From the NCBI GenBank assembly GCA_020859645.1, contig JAJBVU010000319.1:1-12891 (forward strand): 12,891 nucleotides of DNA, written 5' to 3'. The position numbers and the translations under genes were made by a program. The DNA comes from Eubacterium sp. (GTDB lineage Bacteria > Bacillota > Clostridia > Lachnospirales > CAG-274). Position 1 is the first letter of the stretch; every line of letters begins with the position of its first letter. The notes under the pieces were generated by a model. The model ran no database searches and had not been told where the DNA came from. It worked only from the letters and a program-made list of their open reading frames with translations. Of this stretch, positions 1 through 7,112 are shown piece by piece.

Positions 1-124
1 ATAGGAAATTGACAAAATTAAGAAAAAGCAAAATAACTATTGAAAAATTTATGTAAAAGTGAGAAAATAATAGATGTGAAAATTTGCGTTATATATTTTC
101 CTTGTAGAATTAATGAGGTGAATT

Positions 125-1486
125 ATGAATAATAATTTAAAGGTGATTATATTGGCTGCAGGCCAGGGCACTCGAATGAAGTCAAAGGTGCCTAAGGTTC
201 TGCACAAGGTTCTTGACAAGACAATGCTTGATTATGTTATTGACGCTTCCTTAAAAGCAGGGGCAAAGGACATTTGCTGCGTTGTGGGGCATAAGAGTAT
301 GCTTGTTAAGAAAATGATAGGCGACAGAGTTAAATATGCTCTTCAGAAGGAACAGCTGGGTACGGGTCACGCCGTTAAACAGGCTGAGGACTTTATAGGC
401 GGCGAGGGCAGCGTTATGGTTCTCTGCGGAGACACACCCTTGGTTAAAGCGGAAACAATCGAAAAAATTGCTTCTTACCACGCTGAGTGCGGAAACGGCG
501 CAACGGTTGTCAGCTTTATTAAGGACGAACCCTTCGGCTACGGCAGAATTATAAGAGACGAAAACGGCGGCTTTTTAAAGATTGTTGAGCAGAAGGACGG
601 CTCAGAAAGCGAGTTAGCTGTTAAAGAGGTTAATTCGGGGGTTTATGTTTTCGAAGCGAAAGCCCTTAAAAAGGCTCTTTCCGAGCTTAACTGCGGAAAC
701 GCACAGGGCGAATATTATCTGACAGATGTGCCCGAGCTGATTGTTAAAGACGGCGGAAAGGCAGGAGTTTTCACTGCTGAGGATGAAAGAGAGTTCTTGG
801 GAGTAAACTCAAAGCTTGATTTGTCGGTGGTTACAAAGGCTCTTGTTAAGAGAATAAACGAAAAACATATGTTAAACGGAGTTACCATAACCAACCCCGA
901 AAATACTTATATAGGTCAGGACGTTGTTATTGAAGCGGATACGCTTATTCTTCCCGGTACGGTTTTAGAGGGCAAAACTTCAATCGGTACGGACTGCGTA
1001 ATAGGCCCCAACACACAGATTGTCAGCTCCGAAATTAAAGACGGAGTAAACATTAAAATGTCTGTGCTTATGAACTGCCGTGTAGACAACTACACCACAG
1101 TAGGACCATTCGCTTATTTAAGACCCGGCGCAAACGTAGGAGAACACGTCAGAATAGGAGACTTTGTTGAAATAAAGAACTCCAATATAGACGACGGAAC
1201 AAAGGTAAGCCATCTTACCTATGTTGGCGACTCAGACGTAGGCAAAAACGTAAACTTCGGCTGCGGAACCGTTACTGCAAACTATGACGGTGTTCATAAA
1301 TACAGAACCACAATTAACGACAACGCCTTTATAGGCTGCAACACAAACCTTGTTGCTCCCGTAACCGTAGGAGAAGGCGCCGTAACCGCAGCAGGATCCA
1401 CAATCAATAAAGATGTGCCTGCACATGCTCTTTCAATAGCAAGAAAAAGACAGGTCAATATAGACGACTGGACAGACAAAAAATAA
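125..1486 (+). CDS. glmU: Bifunctional UDP-N-acetylglucosamine pyrophosphorylase / glucosamine-1-phosphate N-acetyltransferase
   Basis: Cytosolic enzyme making the last two steps to UDP-GlcNAc: acetylation of glucosamine-1-phosphate with acetyl-CoA, then uridylyl transfer from UTP. At 453 residues it has the family's usual length. The N-terminal nucleotidyltransferase half shows the LAAGQGTRMKS nucleotide loop (residues 10-20), QLGTGHAV (77-84), CGDTP with the metal-binding Asp103, and Asn228 in GVNSK. From about residue 250 the sequence becomes hexapeptide repeats of a left-handed beta-helix. His363 in SHLTYVGD has the same number as the catalytic His of the E. coli enzyme. The ATG follows GAGGTGA by about four bases. 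prs starts 56 bases downstream with no terminator between, so they are probably co-transcribed; glmU-prs adjacency is also known from Bacillus. No key residue is missing. Confidence 0.98.
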   Translation: MNNNLKVIILAAGQGTRMKSKVPKVLHKVLDKTMLDYVIDASLKAGAKDICCVVGHKSMLVKKMIGDRVKYALQKEQLGTGHAVKQAEDFIGGEGSVMVLCGDTPLVKAETIEKIASYHAECGNGATVVSFIKDEPFGYGRIIRDENGGFLKIVEQKDGSESELAVKEVNSGVYVFEAKALKKALSELNCGNAQGEYYLTDVPELIVKDGGKAGVFTAEDEREFLGVNSKLDLSVVTKALVKRINEKHMLNGVTITNPENTYIGQDVVIEADTLILPGTVLEGKTSIGTDCVIGPNTQIVSSEIKDGVNIKMSVLMNCRVDNYTTVGPFAYLRPGANVGEHVRIGDFVEIKNSNIDDGTKVSHLTYVGDSDVGKNVNFGCGTVTANYDGVHKYRTTINDNAFIGCNTNLVAPVTVGEGAVTAAGSTINKDVPAHALSIARKRQVNIDDWTDKK

Positions 1487-1542
1487 TTAATAATTTAATA
1501 TGAAAGTTATAAGGGTATACTAACTTCAGGAGGAAAATTTCG

Positions 1543-2499
1543 ATGAATACAACCGGAGGCAACATTAAAATTTTCAGCGGCACATCAAACAGACTTTTGG
1601 CTGAAAATATTGCAAGCGAGATAGGACTTTCAGTAAGCAAGGCTCACGTCGGACAGTTTTCGGACGGCGAAATAAGCATAAACCTTTTGGAAACAGTAAG
1701 AGGAGCTGACGTTTATATTATAAACTCAACTTCAAACCCCGTAAACGACAGCCTTATGGAGCTGCTTATTATGATTGACGCCTGTAAGAGAGCTTCGGCA
1801 GGCAGAATTAACGCCGTAATTCCTTATTACGGATATGCAAGACAAGACAGAAAAGCACGCCCGAGAGATCCTATTTCAGCTAAGCTTGTTGCGGATATGC
1901 TGACAACAGCGGGAGCTGACAGAGTTTTGACAATGGATCTTCACTGTGCGCAGATTCAGGGCTTCTTTGACATTCCCGTTGACCACTTAAGAGGCAACAC
2001 ACTTCTTACAGACTATTATGAAACAAAGTTTGAGGACGAAATGGATAATATCGTAGCCGTTTCACCTGACTTAGGTTCTGTTGTAAGAACAAGAGCCTTT
2101 GCTGAAAAGCTGAACGTTCCTCTGGCTATTATCGATAAGAGACGCCCCAGACCCAATGTTTCCGAGATTATGAACATCATAGGAGACATTAAGGGAAAGA
2201 ACTGTATTTTGGTTGACGATATGATCGATACCGCAGGAACTATCTGCAACGCCGCCAACGCCATTAAGGAAAGAGGCGCAAAGAGTGTTTACGCCTGCTG
2301 TACTCACGGCGTATTTTCCGGCAATGCTCTTGAGAAAATCGAAAAGAGCGCCATTGACCAGCTTATTATGTTGGATACAATCCACTTCCCCGAGGAGAAA
2401 ATGATTTCAAAAATCAAAATTCTCTCTACGGCTAAGATTTTCGCAGACGCTATTTACCGTATTCACGAATGTCTGCCTATTTCAAGACTTTACGATTAA
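1543..2499 (+). CDS. prs: Ribose-phosphate pyrophosphokinase (PRPP synthetase)
   Basis: Makes PRPP from ribose-5-phosphate and ATP, feeding purine, pyrimidine, histidine, tryptophan and NAD synthesis in the cytosol. The 318 residues match class I enzymes (about 315). Visible landmarks are FSDGE (39-43), the catalytic-site His134 in the MDLHCAQIQGFFDIPVDH signature (131-148), the flexible loop DKRRPRPN (198-205) with Lys199, and the PRPP-binding loop ILVDDMIDTAGT (222-233). An AGGAGG ribosome binding site at 1528-1533 lies nine bases before the ATG. It is the second gene of the rightward glmU-prs unit and is followed by a hairpin terminator 35 bases beyond the stop. Nothing is unusual in the protein. 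Confidence 0.98.
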   Translation: MNTTGGNIKIFSGTSNRLLAENIASEIGLSVSKAHVGQFSDGEISINLLETVRGADVYIINSTSNPVNDSLMELLIMIDACKRASAGRINAVIPYYGYARQDRKARPRDPISAKLVADMLTTAGADRVLTMDLHCAQIQGFFDIPVDHLRGNTLLTDYYETKFEDEMDNIVAVSPDLGSVVRTRAFAEKLNVPLAIIDKRRPRPNVSEIMNIIGDIKGKNCILVDDMIDTAGTICNAANAIKERGAKSVYACCTHGVFSGNALEKIEKSAIDQLIMLDTIHFPEEKMISKIKILSTAKIFADAIYRIHECLPISRLYD

Positions 2500-2534
2500 T
2501 AATTTAAATTAACTACATAATAAAAAAGCAAATT

Positions 2535-2572
2535 AAAAAGCCTGCGAACCGAATAATTCGCAGGCTATCTTT
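2535..2572. terminator. Bidirectional intrinsic terminator between prs and the convergent dehydrogenase gene
   Basis: A perfect 10-bp inverted repeat, AGCCTGCGAA (2539-2548) and TTCGCAGGCT (2557-2566), encloses an 8-base loop. On the minus strand the stem runs into a T-rich tail (TTTTAATTT); on the plus strand the tail ATCTTT is weaker. It lies between two converging genes, so it probably ends both transcripts and works better for the leftward dehydrogenase gene. Confidence 0.85.
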
Positions 2573-2610
2573 ATGAGAACTGATTTATAGGCACATTGTC
2601 AAAGCTTAGG

Positions 2611-3786
2611 TTAGAGCATAAGGCGGTAGACATTTTCACAGTCCTTTTGGTTAAGGGCTACAAAGCCGCCTGTTGTGCCTGTTTCAACATCGCCGTAGCA
2701 GGCGGTATAGGCGAGCTTTTCAATGTCCTCTTCCTTGCCGCCCAGCTCTCCGAGGTTTTTGGGCATACCAAGGGAAATTAAGAAGCTGCGGAGGGCTTCG
2801 ATGCCCTCTTTGGCGGTTCTTTCGGGGTTGTCGAAATCTATTTGAATGCCCCAAACTCTGACAGCCGCCTTAGCGAAGCGCATAACATCGTGGTTTAAGT
2901 TATATGTGAAAACTGCCGGCATAGCCACCGCAAGACCGGCTCCGTGAGCACAGTCGTACATTGCGGAAAGCTCGTGTTCAAGGTTGTGGCTTGCCCAGTC
3001 CTGGGTTCTGCCTACGCCGCAGCAGTTGTTGTGAGCAAGCATACCTGCCCACATTATATTTGCTCTTGCCTCGTAGTTATTGGGGTCAGCCATAACTCTG
3101 GGGGCTTCGTGAATCATCGTCAGAAGCAGACCCTCGATAACTCTGTCCGTTACCTCAACGTCCTTTGTGTTGGTGAGGTAGCGCTCATACAAATGAGCCA
3201 TAATATCGGTTATTCCGCAGGCTGTCTGATAAGGGGGAAGGGTCTGTGTCAAAGCCGGGTTTAAAATAGAGAATTTCGGACGCATAGCATCTCCTCCGGC
3301 TGAACGCTTAAACATTCCTTCCTCTTTTGTTATAACCGAGTCTCCGGAGCCTTCAGAACCGGCTGCGGCAATGGTTAAAACAACGCCGATGGGAACAGCC
3401 TCATCAACGGGCTTTCCCTGATAAAAATCCCAAAAATCGCCGTCATAGGGCGTTCCTGCGGCAATAGCCTTGGCAGAGTCGATAGTGCTGCCGCCGCCGA
3501 CTGCAAGAATAAAGTCAACGCCTTCTTTTCTGCAAAGGTCGATACCCTCATAAACAAGACCGCTTCTGGGGTTGGGCTTAACGCCGCCTAATTCACAGAA
3601 GGCTATGCCTTCTTTTTCAAGAGACTTTTTCACTCTGTCAAGGAGACCGCTTTTTTTGGCTGAGCCGCCGCCGTAGTGAATTAAAGCCTTGTGACCGCCG
3701 AAGCGTTTAACATACTTTCCCGTTTCGTTTTCAGTTTCCTTTCCGAAAACGAAATATGTTGGCGAATAAAATGTAAAATTATCCAT
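2611..3786 (-). CDS. Iron-containing alcohol dehydrogenase, butanol dehydrogenase / YqhD type
   Basis: Type III (iron-dependent) alcohol dehydrogenase of 391 residues, expected to reduce aldehydes to alcohols in the cytosol. The metal ligands are seen as Asp194 and His198 (GITDIMAHLY), His267 (SHNLEHELS) and His281 (CAHGAGL), the same numbers as in E. coli YqhD. A GGGSAKKSG stretch (39-47) resembles the cofactor loop of the NADPH-preferring butanol dehydrogenase branch, and VGGGSTIDSAKA (96-107) is the second dinucleotide-binding glycine loop. NADPH preference and a butanal-type substrate are inferences from this resemblance. The ATG follows a weak GAGAGAGTGA. The gene stands alone: 165 bases and a structured repeat separate it from jag upstream, and it converges on prs at a shared hairpin. 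A weak possible promoter (TTAAAA, 17 bases, TATATT) lies just upstream but nearly touches the ribosome binding site. Confidence 0.93.
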   Translation of the reverse strand: MDNFTFYSPTYFVFGKETENETGKYVKRFGGHKALIHYGGGSAKKSGLLDRVKKSLEKEGIAFCELGGVKPNPRSGLVYEGIDLCRKEGVDFILAVGGGSTIDSAKAIAAGTPYDGDFWDFYQGKPVDEAVPIGVVLTIAAAGSEGSGDSVITKEEGMFKRSAGGDAMRPKFSILNPALTQTLPPYQTACGITDIMAHLYERYLTNTKDVEVTDRVIEGLLLTMIHEAPRVMADPNNYEARANIMWAGMLAHNNCCGVGRTQDWASHNLEHELSAMYDCAHGAGLAVAMPAVFTYNLNHDVMRFAKAAVRVWGIQIDFDNPERTAKEGIEALRSFLISLGMPKNLGELGGKEEDIEKLAYTACYGDVETGTTGGFVALNQKDCENVYRLML

Positions 3787-3870
3787 AAAATCACTCTCTC
3801 TTAATATATTTAGTTATTGCTGAGTTTTTAAGTGTTTAGCTGCCAAATGTAATTTGATTTTATCCTTTCC

Positions 3871-3933
3871 GTCTACCTACGGTAGACACCTCTCCGTCAC
3901 ACTTCGTGCGCCACCTCCCCTCAAGGGGAGGCT
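3871..3933. repeat. Structured intergenic repeat, copy 1 (single, with adjoining palindrome)
   Basis: Bases 3887-3933 match 12767-12813 in the same orientation: the first 13 bases (CACCTCTCCGTCA) and the last 23 are identical, while 7 of the 11 between differ. The conserved part contains a 7-bp stem CCTCCCC / GGGGAGG. The variable part still forms a small hairpin: read on the minus strand, CGCAC-GAA-GTGTG with one G-U pair. Just before it, GTCTACC-TAC-GGTAGAC (3871-3887) is a perfect 7-bp hairpin absent from the other copies. The element sits in the gap downstream of jag. No T-run follows the hairpins, so it is not an ordinary terminator. Confidence 0.85.
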
Positions 3934-3951
3934 ATGCTACGCCGCTAAAAA

Positions 3952-4947
3952 TTATTTATACTTCGGTGAAATTACAACGTGTCTATAGGGTTCAACGCCT
4001 TCGCTGAAGGTTGTTACGTAACGGTCATTCTGAAGAGTTGAGTGAATAATTCTTCTTTCATAGGGGCTCATAGGCTCAAGAATTACGTTTCTGCGGATAT
4101 GCTTAGCCTTTTTGGCAAGATTTCTCGCCAGGTTTTCAAGAGTTTCCTTTCTCTTCTTTCTGTAGTCCTTAGTGTCCAGATGAATGCTGATATAGGGGCT
4201 GTTTCCCTTGTTTACAACAAGGTTTGTAAGGTATTGAAGGGAATCGAGGGTTTGACCTCTCTTACCTATAATAACGCCCATATCGTCGCCTGTCAGGTCA
4301 AGATAAAGCTGTCTGCCGCTTTCGTCCTTCTTTTCGATCTCAACCTTAAGATTCATGGTTTCGAAAACCTGCTTTAAGAATACAGATGCGTCTGCAACAG
4401 CCTTTTCGGTGTTGATTTCAACCTTCTGGGCTTCTTCGGCGGTTTCCTCGGCTGTCTGAGCCTTCTTTTCAACAGCTGCCGCAGGAGCTGCTTCTTTTTT
4501 AGCCGCTTCCTTTTTAGGCTTTGCTTCTGCTTTGACTTTTGCTTTTCTCTCTGCTTCAGCTGCTTTTTTAGCTTCGGCAGCTTTCTTTTCGGCTTCGGCT
4601 TTAGCCTTTCTTTCGGCTTCAGCTGCTGCCTTTGCCGCTGCTTTAGCTGCTTCGGCGGCTTTTATTTCGTCTTCCGCTTTAGCCTTTCTCTCGGCTTCGG
4701 CTTTCCTTTTGGCTTCCTCGGCGGCTTTTTTGGCTGCCTTTTCTTCTTCTGCTTTCTTTGCGGCTTCAATGTCGAAGCCTGCTCGCTTAACAATAACCTT
4801 GGCGTCTCTTGCGCCTATGCCTAAAAAGCCCTTGCGGGGTTCTTCTAAAATATCCCAATCAACCTGGTCAAAGTCAAGACCCAAAAATTCTCTGCCCTTT
4901 TCAACGGCTTCGTTTATGGTCTTTCCCGTCATTTCAATATAATCCAT
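3952..4947 (-). CDS. jag: Jag / KhpB, RNA-binding KH-R3H protein (SpoIIIJ-associated), with long Ala/Lys/Glu-rich linker
   Basis: Cytosolic RNA-binding partner of the YidC/SpoIIIJ insertase; in other Firmicutes the family (Jag, KhpB, EloR) affects cell elongation, division and sporulation. Residues 1-52 are the Jag N-terminal domain (MDYIEMTGKTINEAVEKG, then RKGFLGIGARDAKV). Residues about 60-175 are a charged, alanine-rich, probably helical or coiled-coil linker with three copies of AEAERKAK (83-90, 109-116, 130-137). A KH domain follows with GVIIGKRG (224-231), then an R3H domain with the Arg298-x-x-x-His302 motif in SPYERRIIHS. At 331 residues it is well above the roughly 200-250 usual for the family, entirely because of the linker. 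The ATG overlaps the yidC stop by one base (TAATG), implying translational coupling. Confidence 0.95.
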   Translation of the reverse strand: MDYIEMTGKTINEAVEKGREFLGLDFDQVDWDILEEPRKGFLGIGARDAKVIVKRAGFDIEAAKKAEEEKAAKKAAEEAKRKAEAERKAKAEDEIKAAEAAKAAAKAAAEAERKAKAEAEKKAAEAKKAAEAERKAKVKAEAKPKKEAAKKEAAPAAAVEKKAQTAEETAEEAQKVEINTEKAVADASVFLKQVFETMNLKVEIEKKDESGRQLYLDLTGDDMGVIIGKRGQTLDSLQYLTNLVVNKGNSPYISIHLDTKDYRKKRKETLENLARNLAKKAKHIRRNVILEPMSPYERRIIHSTLQNDRYVTTFSEGVEPYRHVVISPKYK

Positions 4948-6002
4948 TATTTTTTCTCCTCCTTAAGTACTACATTCTCCTTTTTTGCAAGGCGGTCGAA
5001 ATATAAATTAAAGCCCTGCTGCTGTAAAACCATAAATATATTGCCCACAATCCAATAGAAGCCTACGCCTATAGGCAGCTGAACGGTGATGTAAGCCATC
5101 ATAAGGGGCATAATTATGTTCATAATTCTCTGCTGTGAAGCCAGCTGCTGGTTTGAAACGTCGCCGTTTTTCCTGGTCATAAGCCATGAAGAAAACCATG
5201 TTGTTGCGCCGGAAAGAATGGGGATTATTACGGTAATGCTTCTGATATTAAAGCCGCAGATCTCCGTTACTCTCATGCCTAAGAAGGTTTCAAAGGCTGT
5301 TTGGCTTGCATAAAGAGGCTCAAGCTGTGCAGCTGCGCTTGCAGGCAAAGCCGCAGCGATTTCCTGCCACTGGTCAACGCTGATTTTGTTTAAAAGCTTG
5401 CAAAGGTCGCTGATTACGGTTACGTTAAATGTGTCATAGAGACTTGAGGGCACCTTTGTAAGAGCGATGGGTATAAGAGTTTCGTCCAAAAAGCTCTGGG
5501 TAGAATTGTCTACGATAATTTGGGCAATCTGTGTATAAACATCCTGAATATGATTAATATAAAGGAAGGCGTTCTGCATAATGTAATACAGAGCGAAGAA
5601 TATGGGCAGCTGAATTATAAGGGGCAGACAGCCCATAAAGGGGTTATAGTGGTTTTTAGCATAAATTTTCTGAGTTTCCGCAGCAAGCTTTTTCTGAACC
5701 TCGGGGTCGCTTGATGCGTTGGGATATTTAGCCTGAAGCTTATTGATTTCGGGCTGAATTTTTTTCATAACATACATAGACTTCTGCTGATGATAGGTCA
5801 GAGGAGTCATAAGCAGTCTTGCCACTAATGTAAACAAGATTATAGCGAGACCCAAAGAGCCTGCTTCTCCGCACAAAAAATAAATAAATTCATAAATCCA
5901 GTTCAAAATGATGCCTAAAACATAGGCTATGGCGCCTGTTATGGTTCCGGGGTCTTTCTGCACCATTCCCCTTAAAAACAACAACGAAATTTGGGTAAAC
6001 AA
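4947..6002 (-). CDS. yidC: Membrane protein insertase YidC/Oxa1 family (SpoIIIJ type)
   Basis: Inserts membrane proteins with or after the Sec translocon. At 351 residues it shows the family core: hydrophobic segments near 20-43, 49-68, 124-143, 256-275 and a double segment 298-328. The conserved groove arginine is Arg62 (FTLVARLLMTPLT), followed by the charged cytoplasmic hairpin (about 69-120) and NPFMGCLPLIIQLPIFFALY. The stretch between the third and fourth segments (about 145-250) is long and, by topology, extracellular. No lipobox cysteine is seen, unlike B. subtilis SpoIIIJ, and the basic C-tail is short. The start is TTG at 6002, chosen for the perfect AGGAGG seven bases upstream; the next ATG (residue 13) has a poorly spaced site. 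jag follows directly. The usual rnpA/rpmH neighbours are absent upstream. Confidence 0.95.
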   Translation of the reverse strand: MFTQISLLFLRGMVQKDPGTITGAIAYVLGIILNWIYEFIYFLCGEAGSLGLAIILFTLVARLLMTPLTYHQQKSMYVMKKIQPEINKLQAKYPNASSDPEVQKKLAAETQKIYAKNHYNPFMGCLPLIIQLPIFFALYYIMQNAFLYINHIQDVYTQIAQIIVDNSTQSFLDETLIPIALTKVPSSLYDTFNVTVISDLCKLLNKISVDQWQEIAAALPASAAAQLEPLYASQTAFETFLGMRVTEICGFNIRSITVIIPILSGATTWFSSWLMTRKNGDVSNQQLASQQRIMNIIMPLMMAYITVQLPIGVGFYWIVGNIFMVLQQQGFNLYFDRLAKKENVVLKEEKK

Positions 6003-6009
6003 TCTAATT

Positions 6010-6015
6010 CCTCCT
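6010..6015 (-). promoter_or_regulatory. Ribosome binding site that decides the yidC TTG start
   Basis: A perfect AGGAGG on the minus strand lies seven bases before TTG at 6002-6000. A small hairpin, ACCCC-GAA-GGGGT (6023-6035), sits eight bases upstream of it in the leader. Confidence 0.8.
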
Positions 6016-6054
6016 AAGATTAACCCCTTCGGGGTGTATATTTTTTCAGCATCG

Positions 6055-6078
6055 AATGTAAGCCCGACACTTCACATT
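6055..6078. other. Leader hairpin upstream of yidC
   Basis: Read on the minus strand, AATGTGAAG and CTTACATT pair over eight base pairs with one bulged G and a 7-base loop. It falls in the 168-base gap between the protease gene and yidC, 53 bases upstream of the yidC start. On the plus strand it is followed by a T-rich run and could look like a weak terminator, but no plus-strand gene precedes it. Its role is unknown. No good promoter was recognised in this gap: the best is TAAAAT with a poor -35. Confidence 0.4.
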
Positions 6079-6170
6079 TTTTTATTTTACAACATATTTA
6101 CAAAAAAGGAAAGTACTTTTTAATATTTTTTATTAAATTTTTCTGCAACAGTTCAGCCGTTCGATTTTAT

Positions 6171-7112
6171 TTAAAAGAGCAGTTCAGAAGCTATTAAATA
6201 AAGAACACATATAACCACAGCCCCTATAAACCAACCGTCTAAAAGTCTGTGCCCCTTTTCGGGTTCAACGGGTTCAAAGTTAAGCTGTCTCTTGTTATAT
6301 CTTATAAAGCCCTTAATCATAAGGAACAGAAGAACGCCGAAAACAGCGGCGGTTATTCCGTAGCCTATTATATCGGTCATAGTTGTGACAGCTTCCTCCG
6401 CTTCCGCAAGCTCCTGCGGCACATCGGCGGTCGAAACGGCGGAAACGGCGCAATAATAGGCTATTACCTGTGTTCCGTTAATGACAAGGTGAAGAAGCAT
6501 AGAGGCAAAAAGACTTCCGGTGTAATAAACAACCAAAGCCATTATGCACCCGGCAAACATTGCATAGGGGATTTGGTATAAATCCATATGAAACAGCCCG
6601 AAATAAAACGCCGAAAGCAAAACAGCCCCCACAGCTCCGAATTTTTTAAGCCCTCCGAAAACAAATCCTCTGAAGATTGTCTCTTCGAAAAGAGCCGGGC
6701 TGACCGCCATAATAATAAAGCCTACAGCAGGGCTTGAAGCCAAAAGGGTTTCGGTTGTTTCGATCATATCATTGGGATGAAACAAAGACGTAACAACCGA
6801 AATAAACGCCATAACCGGAAGCATTAGGAAACCTATAAAAATTATATAGCAAATGTTCCAGCCGGTCAGCTTTTTAAGGGGCAGAATTTCATGGAGACAG
6901 TCTCTTTTTAAATACCCGTAAAAAAGAATAGGCACAAGCATAAGCAGAAAATCCTGCAAAATCATAAGATTTACCATATAGAAGCTGTCGTTTAAATCTG
7001 TGTTGAAATATATCATCAGGGCGGCGCCTATTGTTATTAAAATTTGAACAGGCAGAACATACCACAGAAAAAACAAAAATACAAAGCGGTTTACGCTCTT
7101 AGGTGTTTCCAT
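6171..7112 (-). CDS. CPBP family intramembrane glutamic protease (CAAX/Abi type)
   Basis: Polytopic membrane protein of 313 residues with the CPBP (Abi) protease signature: EETIFRG with the Glu143-Glu144 pair and Arg148, FGLFH with His175, and HLVINGT with His208 and Asn212. Hydrophobic segments fall near 8-36, 46-67, 85-110, 127-141, 160-178, 184-218, 247-270 and 292-312. Substrates cannot be read from sequence; relatives include CAAX-prenyl-type proteases, bacteriocin self-immunity proteins and regulated membrane proteases. I start it at the ATG at 7112 because GGAGGA (7126-7121) lies eight bases upstream. A longer in-frame version from 7169 would overlap the preceding gene by 71 bases. With the chosen start it overlaps the transporter-like gene by 14 bases, suggesting translational coupling. 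It is the last gene of the leftward glmM run. Confidence 0.9.
   Translation of the reverse strand: METPKSVNRFVFLFFLWYVLPVQILITIGAALMIYFNTDLNDSFYMVNLMILQDFLLMLVPILFYGYLKRDCLHEILPLKKLTGWNICYIIFIGFLMLPVMAFISVVTSLFHPNDMIETTETLLASSPAVGFIIMAVSPALFEETIFRGFVFGGLKKFGAVGAVLLSAFYFGLFHMDLYQIPYAMFAGCIMALVVYYTGSLFASMLLHLVINGTQVIAYYCAVSAVSTADVPQELAEAEEAVTTMTDIIGYGITAAVFGVLLFLMIKGFIRYNKRQLNFEPVEPEKGHRLLDGWFIGAVVICVLYLIASELLF

Noticed and set aside
9..68. Possible glmU promoters: TTGACA at 9-14, and TTGAAA at 40-45 with GAAAAT 17 bases on
   Set aside because: The first has no acceptable -10 at normal spacing. The second is only a partial match in very AT-rich DNA. Neither is strong enough to list as a feature, and the true start may lie left of the window.
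3913..3933. Repeat core hairpin after jag as a jag terminator
   Set aside because: The stem is strong but no T-run follows on either strand, and the same hairpin occurs at non-terminator positions on the right.
4532..4942. Ala/Ser-rich open frame on the plus strand opposite jag
   Set aside because: It mirrors the repetitive linker DNA of jag and lacks any domain or ribosome binding site support.
6020..6052. Ten-codon reading frame (MLKKYTPRRG) on the minus strand just ahead of yidC, a possible leader peptide
   Set aside because: No ribosome binding site precedes it and its end overlaps a GC-rich hairpin, so it is most likely chance.
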